A DNA stretch of 64,000 nt. Origin: Ascaphus truei (taxonomy: Eukaryota; Chordata; Amphibia; Anura; Ascaphidae). A program made the translations under genes and the position numbers. The notes below the pieces were generated by a model. The model ran no database searches. It was given only the letters and a program-made list of their open reading frames with translations, and was not told the origin of the DNA. Location of the stretch: NCBI GenBank assembly GCA_036426205.1, contig WSYH01002491.1, positions 21,793 through 85,792 of the forward strand, in the 5' to 3' direction. Shown piece by piece: positions 34,351-45,064 of the stretch. The first letter of the stretch is position 1; each line of letters starts with the position of its first letter.

Positions 34351-34649
34351 TACTGGCCGGCTTGACTCCAAAGATGGAAGCATCCATTGTGCTTCCCTTG
34401 GAGGGGGTGGTAGCAGTGCTACCTTCAGTGCCAAGTATCTCGGAAAGTGGGGAGTCCCATGAGTTGGAAATAGTGCATTTTAACTCCACGGCCCTGTGTC
34501 TCCCCAGGGAACTGATCCATTAATATATGAAAGTTCGCGTTTTTGATCTCTATTATAAGACACATTTTTTTGCAAACCTATAACAATTTGCATCTTGTAG
34601 GGCTGTATGGATAATGTACGCTCACGTCCTTTACTAATGTATTATAGGG

Positions 34650-34850
34650 CGTATGATACCTTTTATTGGACCAACAAGTAGTTGATCTGTTACAAGCTTT
34701 CCAACCTCTCAGGGTCCGTCATCGTGTAACCCCAGTAACATAAGCTTTCCAACCTCTCAGGGTCGGGGTAGGACCCGATGAAGGACCCCGAGAGGTTGGA
34801 AAGCTTGTTACATATCAACTACTTGTTGACCCAATAAAAATGATCCTACC
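34650..34850. mobile_element. long imperfect palindrome (fold-back element)
   Basis: ACCAACAAGTAGTTGATCTG and ACAAGCTTTCCAACCTCTCA on the left are inverted in CCGAGAGGTTGGAAAGCTTG and ATCAACTACTTGTTGACC on the right. A tandem copy of AGCTTTCCAACCTCTCAGGG lies in the loop. It is non-coding; the superfamily is unknown. Confidence 0.7.
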
Positions 34851-35876
34851 CCCTACTCCCTCCTTTGTTACTACATGGAAGAAAGGACCACCACGGCCCC
34901 CCATCCTTCTTTGCCTATAATATTGTAGAAATGGTTCCAGAAATAAAGCAATAATGCATGCAAAGTGTGTGTACTGTGTCATTAGAAATCATATCTTTAA
35001 GACATGGGGTTGAATTATAGCGTTATGGATTATAGCATGAAAGCGTGTAAACATGTCATCTTCACCCGGCCTTTTTCCCTTAGGACATTAGATTCTCAAC
35101 CTCAATCCTGCCCTACATACAACGATCTTTAACACTTTCAAACTTGTTACGATCGGAAGCTACAGTGTTAGAGAAATGGGGCTGGGGAACAACGAGGCTC
35201 TTTGTGAATGCTTTGGCGTTTGATAAATACATCCATTTAAAAGGACTTCTAAACTCTTACTTATTCATAACGTGAGCCAGGTTCTTCGGAGATAAAGGGC
35301 CTCTTTAGTACTATAATTCCCAGGTAAAAATCCTCTTTGTTTGTCATTGCGTCAACTCAACTCCATATTCTTCCTTTGCAAACAAGACCAGATAAACACA
35401 TCTTGGAGTGCAGTGAGACAACGGTTAGTTCACACGAAGAAAGAACGCAAGCTACAGATCCGTTTTATATCATTGCTTGAATAGATAGGCAGCGGTGAAG
35501 ATATATTGATTGTCTGTCTTTCTGCTTCTTTATGACCCGTCAAGGTACAAATCAGCTTTGCTTCTGACACCTTCTCATACGATCTCTCAGGTGGCTGCTT
35601 CAAGGATCCATGCTGGTATTTACCATGCTCCTGCGTGGGCAAAATTCAACCAGAAGCGTCAGCACAACACAGCTTTGTTATGTTATAAAAATCGATCATT
35701 AATCTCGTCCACACTTTTACATGATTTGGTAAAGGAGACCAGGTTATTATAAAGAAGAAGTGTCAAGCTAAATCAGGGCTAAGGAAACAGCTGCCGGCAC
35801 CCACGGTTATAAGAAGAAGCCCACGGGCTATTTCAGGAGTCTTCTCTAAAGCCCTTTCCATTTCAATGCTACCAGT
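34851..35876. other. unclassified non-coding DNA
   Basis: About 1 kb without recognised features. A 70-codon minus-strand open frame at 35430-35642 shows no known motif and is not called. Confidence 0.35.
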
Positions 35877-37261
35877 TGTGATGGTAGGGGGTAAGGTTAA
35901 GCCTTCTGGTTACCCCTGGAACCGTGGGGTCCCCGATAGCTCCATAAGCCAGGGACCAGGGATAATACGTGTGGAAAATACGTGACCCCGGCTTTTTTCT
36001 GTTTTCATGTTCCCTTAGCCCTAGAACTGTGAGATTTCTTGTGTGTCCGTTTTAGGGGGGATATTTGGGGGGGATATTTGGGCAAGAATGCAATTATTTT
36101 GTTTGCTGGAGTTCGGGGACCGGAGTTACCGGTAGTACCTTAATTCTACCCGGCGAGCAGGCATGATTTGCCGGTACGCGAGTGGAATTACACCGGGGCT
36201 GCCCCGTGTCCCCCAGAGTCCTGGGTTTCAAGCCCAAAAACCCCAATCCATTTCCCGTATAAGGTTCCCCAAAGTATATTCTTTATTAAAGTGGACTTTA
36301 TCATTTGTTTTACAGTTACTATAAGGCTCTATGCAGTCCGCCCGGGCATATGGTTAAGGTGCCAGCACGTCTGCATATAGTCCATAGTTCAAAGGGGAGA
36401 TGGAATGTTGAGAGGTGTCGGGGAGCTAAGTGGCCGGGGCAGGGCGGAGTACTGAGTGCGGAGAACAGAGACCCCTTGCGGGGAGGACCCTCTGGTCTGC
36501 CAGACTTAGTGGAGCCTGCCCAGTAGGTGGCAATGGGTTGACCATGAGAAGCGGCAGAATGTTGTCGCGTTTCCCATTGGTCGATTCATATGTCCCGCCC
36601 ACGGGGCATCCCGAGCCGGCTTGGCACGCCCCCTCCTCTGACGTCAGCCCAGAGATGAGCCCCTGTTTCTATTGGCTTGCGGGGAGGAATTCCCACGCTC
36701 TGATTGGTCGCTCCTCCTTCCTCCATGCTGAGGATAGCTCAGCGGAGGGTATGTAAGGAGAAGCCCCAGTCAGGGAACCAGACGAGTTTGTGGCTTGAGT
36801 CGATGAAGCGCGGGCGGCTTTTCAAAGTTGCTTTGTCCCAAATAGCAGAGCAACCGGCTTCATTTTGAAGCTAGGACAGTCTGCCCGGCAGAGACTAAGT
36901 CAGAGGCGAGGACCAAGCCCTCATCTGCGAACGTAGCGGTCACGGTCAGGAGTTCCTGCCGAAAACAGTTCCAGGAGTATCGGGACTAGGTCCCGGTCAG
37001 GAGTTTCTGCGGAGTCTCGGTCCAGGACGTCCAGAACACGGTTCCGATCAGGGTAACCCCTTGCAAGTGGGTTCTCTGCACCTAGGAAAGGCTAGCTCTC
37101 ATACCCCAGGCCCCAGTAAGTGTGTATATTTCTGTATTTTGTGTTTTGTTGTATTTCCGAGGTTTTATCCAAATAAACCCCCTTTTATTTCACTGCCTTG
37201 TTTTGCCTATTGAATGATCCCAGAAATATAAAGGTGTTAAGAGACCTGGGCTACCGTAACA
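35877..37261 (+). mobile_element. solo LTR, 1385 bp
   Basis: Starts TGTGATGGTAG and ends CTACCGTAACA, an imperfect inverted pair with TG...CA limits. A TATGTAAGG promoter-like site lies at about 36749, CCAAATAAACCCCCTTTTAT (poly(A)-signal-like) at about 37169, and GC-rich sequence with ATTGG motifs upstream. No internal gag/pol sequence flanks it. The flanking 5-mers CCAGT and CCAAA match only partly, so the target duplication is unproven. Confidence 0.65.
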
Positions 37262-37311
37262 CCAAATGTGACATTATTTAGTAATTAGCCAAAGGAGTGG
37301 ATTCACTAGAA

Positions 37312-37476
37312 CAGAGATTCCCAACACCAGTCCTCAAGGACCTCTAACAGTCCAGGGATATCCTCTCATTAGCACAGGTGGCTCGATTATTTTGACCGAA
37401 CTCCTGTGCTCAAGCAGGGATGTGCTTAAATCCTGCACTGGCAGTGGTCCTTGAGGATTGGACTTGGGAATCTCTG
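37312..37476. mobile_element. family A variant MITE with perfect 8-bp TSD
   Basis: Ends CAGAGATTCCCAACACCAG and TTGGACTTGGGAATCTCTG are inverted repeats. The flanks CACTAGAA at 37304-37311 and 37477-37484 are identical. The interior is related to family A (CAGTCCTCAAGGACC, AGCACAGGTGGCTC, TGTGCTCAAGCAGGGAT). Confirms hAT-type integration for this family. Confidence 0.88.
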
Positions 37477-37484
37477 CACTAGAA

Positions 37485-38106
37485 GGCAAATACTATTAGC
37501 AAAAGGGTTACCATCTTCCAAATAATGAACACTTACCCTTGAGTATCGTGGATGTCCACCTGGATTGGTGGTGGATGACTACAGCTCATGTTTTCCTGTG
37601 GTGACCACGCTGAAATCGCTCTCTATCTCTGGTATAAACCATCCCACTATTAAATACTAAACGAAGTCAAAAGTATAACGTTCAGATTGTTCCCACATTG
37701 TATGACCAATGCCTCGTTAATCAGATAAATACCAGGGTATCTGCACTTTAACGCAGCTATCCCCAATACCAATTCTTTCCCCACTCCCACGTTAATTACA
37801 GAATGGAAAGCTGGTGTCTGAGATACGTTCCGGTGAAGTTACTGGGTTCTAATCTCCTTCCAGGGGAAACGAAATTGCTGCCAATTTTTTAGAGTGTAGG
37901 AAGCCAAAAACCGACGACATATTTGACAGCCAATTAAATCCCCTTTAAAAACCCAGGACGTACTACCGGTAACTTTACTGGCGGGGAACCAGGAGCTCCC
38001 CGGAGCGGAGAAAAGCTCCAGTCGGCTCCACCGGAGCACCATTTCCAGTCCGCTGTATTCCTGCCTTAAACAAGCGGCGCCAGCTTTAAATGTAACACAT
38101 ACTTAC
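37485..38106. other. DNA 3' of the last JPH2 coding exon
   Basis: No repeat recognised. If the donor at 38106 is used, this is intron inside the JPH2 3' UTR; if not, it is the 3' UTR itself. The sequence alone does not decide. Confidence 0.35.
38098..38106 (-). other. JPH2: strong splice donor just after the JPH2 stop
   Basis: GTAAGTATG begins at 38106 on the minus strand, 9 nt after the stop codon. A junction that close to the stop would not be expected to trigger nonsense-mediated decay. Transcript data are needed to confirm its use. Confidence 0.55.
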
Positions 38107-38196
38107 AGCAGTGCTTCATGTCAAGAAATGTACAAATAAGATGGACAGGCCGATGTTCAATAAAATCACCATGCAGATCATGGTCATGTTAGGTCT
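38107..38196 (-). CDS. JPH2: junctophilin-2, last coding exon (membrane anchor and stop)
   Basis: Reads, after the acceptor TATTTCAG at 38204-38197, RPNMTM and then the hydrophobic tail ICMVILLNIGLSILFVHFLT, ending in a TGA stop at 38118-38116. A single C-terminal transmembrane segment with almost no residues after it is characteristic of junctophilins, which span the junction between plasma membrane and sarcoplasmic reticulum with this tail in the SR membrane. The exon begins in phase 0, matching the phase-0 end of the 41478-42559 exon. Nine bases after the stop comes GTAAGTATG, a near-perfect donor, so the exon probably ends at 38107 and the 3' UTR continues in another exon. The ICMVILLNIG tail and the exon order favour JPH2 over its paralogues. 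Confidence 0.9.
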
Positions 38197-38243
38197 CTGA
38201 AATAGAAGAAAAGACAAAGTAAATCGAGGTGTAACCCTTAAAA

Positions 38244-38376
38244 GAGGCGTGGGCAACTCCAGGCTTCAAGGTCAGGTATTAAGGATATCCCTGCTTCAGC
38301 ACAGAGTGCTGAAGCAGGGATATTCTTAACACCTGACCAGTTGGTGGCCCTTGGGGATTGGAGTTGCCCACCCCTG
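38244..38376. mobile_element. family A MITE with shortened loop, in JPH2 intron
   Basis: GTGGGCAACTCCAGGCTTCA and GATTGGAGTTGCCCACCCCTG are inverted ends; the centre is nearly a perfect hairpin (CTGCTTCAGCACAGAGTGCTGAAGCAG-type, loop almost absent). Flanks match at only 5 of 8 bases. Confidence 0.7.
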
Positions 38377-39833
38377 CTCTACAATGTCAGAGGGGCCAGC
38401 AAGAGATTGCACTTTATGGGTTAGGAGCTCTGTCTTGGCAGCGGGAACACATTGTAATGTATCCTACAAAGTATTCGCTAAGTGGTAGATCCGCAGAGCG
38501 CTGTTAAATCTGGGGTACTAACGTGATATTACCTAAATTGTCAGCGTCCGTTAGCTTCCCTAAGGTTAATGGTATCCACAAAGCTAAGTAGATGCAAAAC
38601 CAACATCCGTTCGTGATATCATTAGCGTAGGCGTAACGCCGTGTGACGTTAGCACTGCCTGGCGTTAGCTACAAATAACATGGCGTCCCGCCTGTCTCAC
38701 CCAAACACAGCGTTACTCCCGCGCAGGCGCAGAATACGAGTTTAATAAAGTAACACAGAGAAGACGGGAGAGGGAAGGACCGCGGTAAATAACAATATGA
38801 TGGTTAAATCAGACATAACTGTGATCTTACACTTATCCTCCCCCTGTAACCGGCCTATCTCAGGGTCTGGGTGTGAGTAACGCCATCTTTAGCGCTGACC
38901 TAGCTAACGTAACGTTAAATACCTGCGGTAACTATAACGGCGCGCTGGGGATCGCCGCTGTTACCGGGAACGCCTGCATATCATTCGCGCTAACATTCGT
39001 TATAGTAACGCACGGGCTCATTACAGCTGAAATGCAACGTTACTGAGCTTCAAAGATCCTCATTAGCCCTTAATGAGATATTAATGTCTCGCTCCGTCAT
39101 TAACGGACTTCTGAGGATTCACCCCCATGTCAGATATTCCGTTTTGCTCATCTATTAGAACATTTCATCCTCTTTGTATGTTTTATTGAACTTGTGGATT
39201 TTCTATCCCTTCACTCAACATTTCTAATGAACATTTACTGTCCGATATTTCACGACATTAATATGTGTGGCACTTTAAAAGAATTAGGCCATTGGCCAGA
39301 CCCAACGGCTTCCATATCCTGCATCAACAGTCTACACGTGTCCGAACTCGGACATGTGTTCTGCATTGACCACGTCTGCCTTCCAGACCTGCCCGAAAAG
39401 CCATTCATTCTAAGGCTCCTATAGATCCGAGTCTCCCGGCTGCAAAACGAGGACAAAACTGGAACAATGTAGCAACGCCAGTAACAAAAGAAATTGAATT
39501 CCATAGGGGATTATTGGATCTTTATGGGTCTTCTGTAGCTTGGTGCTGGTTTTGCCTCAGTATTGCAGCCAAGAGACTTTAATACACAGACCACATCGGG
39601 TCCTAGGAGCCTATATATCAATGTAAACAATTGCACCAGATTTATTCGAGGGAAAGATCTTGCTGCTTTTAATTGGATTTTCTTTAATATATCTAGTTTT
39701 TGCCCTCGGCTTGCAGCTGGCACACCGATATGCAACACCCTGGAAAAACCAGCAAAAACATCACTGCGTTGGAAAAATGCAGTAATTATAAGAGCAATAT
39801 TTTATTTCGTATATACTGTAGCACTGCCAATGT
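38377..39833. other. JPH2 intron sequence, unclassified
   Basis: The stretch 38500-39130 is rich in short TTAACG, CGTTAGC and AACGTTA motifs in both orientations, suggestive of an old palindromic repeat. Nothing coding is recognised. Confidence 0.35.
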
Positions 39834-39934
39834 AGGCCCATGTCTACCAAGCGGAGCTCTGCCATAAAACGCCTTCCAGCGGCAGAAGACACGTCACCAC
39901 TTATGACATAGCACCACTTAGCAAGTATGGGCCC
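39834..39934. mobile_element. family G MITE, in JPH2 intron
   Basis: GGCCCATGTCTACCAAGCGG and GCACCACTTAGCAAGTATGG form imperfect inverted ends of about 25 bp. Confidence 0.6.
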
Positions 39935-40574
39935 AAAATCACAAACAGAGCGGACACTGGAATTAGTAGTGATCCGAGAGCGTGAGCCTCAACACAGCAG
40001 CAAAATGCATTAATGGCATGACCATTGGAACTAGAAATTGTCAAAAAGAAGCATTCACAGAGCAACAATTAACAAACGAATGCATTATTCAGCCATCTGC
40101 CAGCGCAACGGTTACAATGAAAATGCCATCCAACCGAAACACATTAAAATACGTGGGGAAAAAAGGAGTGAAAACACTGAAATAAAAAAATCCTGTACAT
40201 ATATAGGAGGGAGAAAAAATACAAATATATAAAAAGAATCTAAGAGATCTCTGACCAGGTGCATGAAACCAACCGTAGCATACTTTCCACTGAATGCCCC
40301 CCCCCCCCCCCCCAATCTATCAATCTTTTTGATGGTTTAACCTTGATAGATACAACCAAAGGTTTATTCTTTAAAATGCTTAATGTAACAGCCGCCCCTA
40401 TTTACATGAAGAAATAGTAATTTCTGATGGAAATAGAGTAGGACTCTGGTGAAAAAGAAAGAACAAGGATAGAATATCTAGCACAATGGTTCTGAATAAA
40501 ATTAAATAGACACATTGACAAGTAGCCAGTGGGTCGAGTTTGTGTGGCTAACATATATATATATAGATATATAA

Positions 40575-40613
<39 letters not shown>

Positions 40614-40678
40614 GATATATTACTTCCATACACACTCATACATATACAGTGTATATATATATATATCATCACCAAATT
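39935..40678. repeat. JPH2 intron: poly-C and (TA)n tracts
   Basis: Poly-C of 17 at about 40297-40313, and TATATA runs at about 40551-40610 and 40650-40668. The rest is unclassified. Confidence 0.7.
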
Positions 40679-40886
40679 GATCCAATATACCAGCACAACA
40701 CAGCAACTGAAGAAGAAAGTGATTTAATTGTCTGTAATGCAAACAAAAAGCCGATATTTCTGTTCCCAGGGGGACCTTTCTCCAGGGGGACCACTTTGGG
40801 ATCGAAACGTCGGCTTTATATCTGTATTATGGAACATTAAATCACTTTGTTCATCAGTTGCTGTGTTGTGCTGGTACATTGGATCA
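40679..40886. mobile_element. fold-back element with about 35-bp inverted arms, in JPH2 intron
   Basis: GATCCAATATACCAGCACAA and CACAGCAACTGA on the left are inverted in TCAGTTGCTGTGTTGTGCTG and GTACATTGGATC on the right. The interior includes AAAGTGATTTAA / TTAAATCACTTT and GGGATCGAAACGTCGGC. Non-coding. Confidence 0.7.
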
Positions 40887-41136
40887 CTTCAGTGATTTCT
40901 TTCTTTTATACCTCTCTCCCTTTACCGTGCACCACGAACGCCATTTTGTGGCGTTTTACCCTGTGTGCAGCCATTTTGTGTATGTGTACCGTATATATAT
41001 ATATATATGGACCAAATGCAAAGTTTTTCATCAATGCAGTCATGATGCTGTTTACTTACAGTAGAGTAGACCCTCCTTATCTATTCAGTGTCTGGGAAAT
41101 GTTATTTTCAATATGAAATAAACATCTGCTACAGAT
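40887..41136. other. JPH2 intron sequence, unclassified
   Basis: Short (TA)n near 40993; nothing else recognised. Confidence 0.35.
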
Positions 41137-41388
41137 GCAGCGGCCGTTATCCGAACACTCCCCGGTGTGGATTCCTGGGCACACCCAGGTCGTGTACCAT
41201 GATTTCTTCAAACGTTCCCGCGTTAAGACGCGTGTTTACTCGTGTTTTTACTAGTGCCGGCGCTGGCGCATCGCTGGATTGGGATAGGTGTGACTGGTGT
41301 GATCGGCGGCGTTCACGGCCGAATAACGAGTGGACGCCGCGTGGAATACAGCAGAGTTCACGTGAAATGTTCGGATAACGGCCGCTGC
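41137..41388. mobile_element. TIR element, 21-bp perfect ends, in JPH2 intron
   Basis: The left end is GCAGCGGCCGTTATCCGAAC plus A; the right end is its exact inverse (41368-41388). The interior of about 210 bp is GC-rich and non-coding. Flanking 8-mers match only at 4 positions, so the superfamily is open. It lies 89 bp from the JPH2 exon boundary at 41478. Confidence 0.75.
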
Positions 41389-41477
41389 CTCTGTATAATG
41401 TTACACTTCATATGATTTCGAAATAAAAATGTAACGCTCTGCTATATTAAGAAAGATAACGTTATGAGTAGCCCCAC

Positions 41478-42559
41478 CTCTTCCAATTCCTCATCTCCAC
41501 TCCTGGCTGCTCCAACGGGGACCCCCTTCTTGGCTACAGTCTTCGTTTCAAACTTTGGAAATGCCTTAGGCTCCGGCTTCAGGGCAGCTTTTGGATCAGG
41601 TCTTTGAACAGCTGTTTTGGGGCCAGTCTTCGGCTCGGGTCTCAGTGCAGTTGATTTCTGTACACCCTTCGGTTCGGGTTTCTGGGTTGTCTTAGGCTCG
41701 GGTTTCTGGACCGGCTTGGTTTCGGGACCCCGTTCACTTTTGGTTTCTATGTTAATTTCATTTTTAGAATCAGATTGGCAGATTGTCTTGGTCTGTGGCT
41801 TTTTCTCCATTTTTACTTCTGACTTGACCTCTTCGTTGGATTTTGATTTGGACTCTTCATTAGCCTCTGCTTTTTTAACAGGGTCCCCCATTGTCTTTGG
41901 CACTTGGTCTTTTTGAGAAGAGGGTGAAACTTCCTTCACATGCTCTCTTAGATCCGGAGTTGCTGCCTTCGATGGTGTTTTGGATGATAGGAATGCTTTC
42001 TGCTCATAGTCCAATGGAGGAGTTACCGGGGAGGTCCGTACAGCATAGCTGTGGTAGCCCTGATGAAATTCAACATCCTTATTAACCAACTTGTCTCCTA
42101 ACCTCTGAAGAGGTTTCATCTGGGTTTCATATTTGCTGTTCAATATGTCTGGATTCATTGTGTTAATTTGCCTAATTGGGCTATAAGATGGATGGCCGGT
42201 TTTGCCAATTGCTTTGTCTCCTTGCCCCACCGGTACGTTAGGCGGGGTAGCAGATCTACTACCTGTACGGCTTCCACCGCGACTCTGGTCTCCATTCCAG
42301 TTGCTGGGGTTCAGCAGCTTATGTTTCCGTGAGCCCCGCTTAGACCCTTTTGCTCCTGGCGGTGTTTCAACAGGAGTGGGAGATGGTGTTCGTACTGGCG
42401 TCACGTCAAGTGGAGAAGACTGCTTTTCATGAAGCTGAGGGCTTTCTGGGGGAGTTGGTGGGGGACCTTCGTTGACTGGAGCTGGTTGTTCTTTGTGCTC
42501 CATATGTTCTGCGTTTTCTATAATCTCCTGAAGCAATTTTCTCTTTATGTACTCCGGCC
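41478..42559 (-). CDS. JPH2: junctophilin-2, large exon (divergent region)
   Basis: Bounded by the acceptor TTTTCATCTTCAG (ends 42560) and the donor GAG|GTGGGG (begins 41477). It supplies 2 nt of a split Gly codon plus exactly 360 codons. It opens GPEYIKRKLLQEI, typical of JPH2, continues with PPPTPPESPQLHEK, then a basic cluster KRGSRKHK followed by NPSNWNGDQSRGGSRTGSRS, then FHQGYHSYAVRT, and ends with a long Lys/Pro-rich tract holding repeated KPEPK-like motifs (QKPEPKT, RPEPKT, RPDPKA, KPEPKA). In junctophilins this divergent region links the cytosolic MORN/helical part to the SR membrane anchor; in JPH2 it holds regulatory cleavage sites and a nuclear-localisation signal, and KRGSRKHK is at the corresponding place. 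The ESPQLHE, WNG and QGYHSYAVRT motifs are what identify the paralogue. The methionine at 42575 lies in the intron and is not a start. Confidence 0.93.
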
Positions 42560-43919
42560 CTGAAGATGAAAACAAGACAGGTAACTGGTTAATCTCAAGG
42601 TAACATTATACTCCAATAAAATAATGGCTATTTAGCCAAAAGAACCACGCATTTATTTCCCATTATTTAAGTATTTTTACTTGTGACGGGCAACTTATTT
42701 GAACAAGCTATTAAAAATCACAATAGCTATAAACTGGTCTCAGGATATTTAAAGAATAATGAATGATTAGGAGGGGGAGGAGGGGGGTAGGTGGGAAGGG
42801 GGGGGGGGGGGGGGAGGGGGGGGGGAGGAGGGGAAGTGGAGGAGGGCAGAGGCTAGGAACAGCGGCACAATTTTGCCATCACAGCCATTTATTAAAATAA
42901 CAAAATACCTGGGAGCAATTTATAAAAACACAAATATTGAATTACAAGTGACAAAAAAATAACAGCCAGAGATTTTCCACGAACATATCTTCCTGTAATT
43001 TTGTTTTTTAATGATAATGTGTAAGTGAATCAGGTAAGATGATCCAGATGACGGGATGCGAGGATGCGAGTTACCCCCACACAATAAATACAGGCGTCAT
43101 GCTAACTTATGGTGACTTTTTCTTGGCTGTTCCAGCCTTTTCTTGGTCACGATCGTGTTCTGTTCACATACTTTGTGTCTGTGTCATAAGTTTTACAGCC
43201 CAGTGGATAAGGACGATATTCTCTGCTGACACAATTACAGCTGTGAAGCAGATCAATGGCAGATACAAGTAATACCCTGTAAGGTAAAACATGGCGCTCG
43301 CGAACGCCTTTCAGCTCCAGTCCAAAAAGGGATTTTTGGAAGGCGAGAATGAAGTGATTGTGTGACCGAGGGGACTAAAAGAAAGATTACAGCTGTAGCC
43401 TGCTCCGTAATGGATCAAAAAAGGTCAATTATAAGGGTAATACATAAAATATTTATAATTGCAGTTTCAAAACAATAAAGATAATAAAGAGAAATAGACA
43501 GGTTTGTGAGAATGCGGAGTAGAACATCTCTGTTTAAAAATGGGCTTAGTATTAGAGCCAACAGCCGTTTTGCCATAAAACTACTAAACATTGGTATATA
43601 CATTAAAATATGTGTTTTTGTTATATTGAAATCTGCACAATTCTTTGGTAAAATCATTTCCAGCTTCGATCATTTTAATGCATTCAAAATGTATTGAATG
43701 TACCATTAGGTGGTTTGGAAAATATATTGTGAAATAATTAGACATGGGAAACTTTGCGTGTGTGAAATCAGAGCCTTACAATCCAAATCCAAACACAAAA
43801 CTGGAACCCCCAAATTATTTAGAACCAAAACCAGGTGCCCCGCCTGTATTGAAAACTTGGGGTATCTTGTAACCTTTTTTTTTTTTTTACTTGAAACCTA
43901 AATGTGAAGATAATTCAGA
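42560..43919. other. JPH2 intron sequence; poly-G tract
   Basis: A G-rich stretch with runs of up to about 16 G at 42780-42845 and a poly-T run near 43877. No exon or transposon recognised. Confidence 0.5.
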
Positions 43920-44585
43920 ATTTACGGACAACGCAAAGAAGTATGGAGAGGTGCATGCTGGGTATTACCTAAAGAAATATGGAGAGATGCATTCTGGGTG
44001 TTACCCAAATAAATATGGAGAGATGCGTGCTGGGTATTATCCGAAGAGACAGGAAAAAGAATGAATGTGTTCGAAACCAAACAAAAGTTTGTGACATCAT
44101 CACAGAGGCAAAGAAATTAAAATGGCGGTGGGCCGGACATATCGCAAGAGGAAATGACCATCGTTGGACAAAGATGGAACTCTACTGGATTCCAAGAGAG
44201 ATTAAAATACCAAGATGACAACCAAAAGTAAGATGGGAGGATGGAATGAGAAAATGTGTTGGAGCAGCGTGGAGAAGAGAGGCTGTAACCGCAGGACCTG
44301 GGGGATCACTGGGGAGGCTTCATCCAGCAGTGGGGAGACACGGGCTGGAGAGGATGGGATGAGGGAATGTGTGGGAGCGATGTGGAGAAGAGCGGCTGTA
44401 AACCGCAGGACCTGGGGTATCAACTGGGGAGGCTTCATCCTGGGGAGACACGGGCTGGAGAGGATGGGATGAGGGAATGTGTGGGAGAGACGTGGAGGAG
44501 AAGAGTGGCTGTAACCGCAGGACCTGGGAGATCACTGGGGATGCTTTATCCAGCAGTGGGGAGACACGGGCTGAAGATAATAGAT
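43920..44585 (+). pseudogene. RTE-like LINE 3' end with internal tandem duplications, in JPH2 intron
   Basis: Plus-strand frames contain KVCDIITEAKKLKWRWAGHI, ARGNDHRW and, after a stop, VRWEDGMRKCVGAAWRREAV, the C-terminal end of an RTE-type retrotransposon polyprotein. The last coding segment (WRREAVTAGPGGSLGRLHP and the following purine-rich stretch) occurs three times in tandem with a period of about 110 bp. Upstream, ATGGAGAGATGCATGCTGGG-type segments occur three times with a period of about 41 bp. Dead copy: stops and truncation. Opposite in strand to JPH2. Confidence 0.7.
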
Positions 44586-44994
44586 ATAAATGTGTGTATA
44601 TATTTATATATCCACACACACATATACATCTTTGGTATTTGATGACAGCTATTTATGCATTGCAAATATTAAGAACATAATATATAGTTCTATTCATAAA
44701 AATAAAAAAGAAACACTTTTCAGAATAGCAAGCAATACCTTTATTTCAACAAAAGAGAAATAATAACCTGGGGAAATTATGCATGGGCTTCCAGTTGGCT
44801 TCTGCCGCTGCCTGGTCCAGAAGCGGAGTACGCTGACCCTCCGTGGCGTGCGTGGAGACTGTGTTCCGTTGCGGTAACCCAAGTCATTGATACATGAAAC
44901 GCTTTAAAGATTTGTTTTCGTGTACGTGTGATACTCACCCGTTTATCAATATGCAATACATATTTTAAATACTACGCTTTGAGAGTTGTGCGCT
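44586..44994. other. JPH2 intron sequence, unclassified
   Basis: (TATA/CACACA) run near 44592-44630; otherwise nothing recognised. Confidence 0.35.
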
Positions 44995-45064
44995 CAGGGC
45001 CGCCAACAGAAATCATGGGGCCCAGGACGCCAGTACCCTCTGTCCCCCCCTGTTGGCGGCCCTG
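44995..45064. mobile_element. 70-bp hAT-type mini-element with TSD, in JPH2 intron
   Basis: Perfect 15-bp inverted ends CAGGGCCGCCAACAG and CTGTTGGCGGCCCTG. Flanks TGTGCGCT (44987-44994) and CGTGCGCT (45065-45072) match at 7 of 8 bases. Only about 40 bp lie between the arms. Confidence 0.85.

Noticed and set aside
35430..35642. 70-codon minus-strand frame as a gene
   Set aside because: No recognised motif, no splice or promoter context, length expected by chance.
42560..42575. ATG at 42575 as the start of a 377-residue protein
   Set aside because: It lies in the polypyrimidine tract of a clear splice acceptor, and the reading continues upstream in the exon at 46137-46255 with matching phase. 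Likewise the frame's stop at 41442 is intronic.
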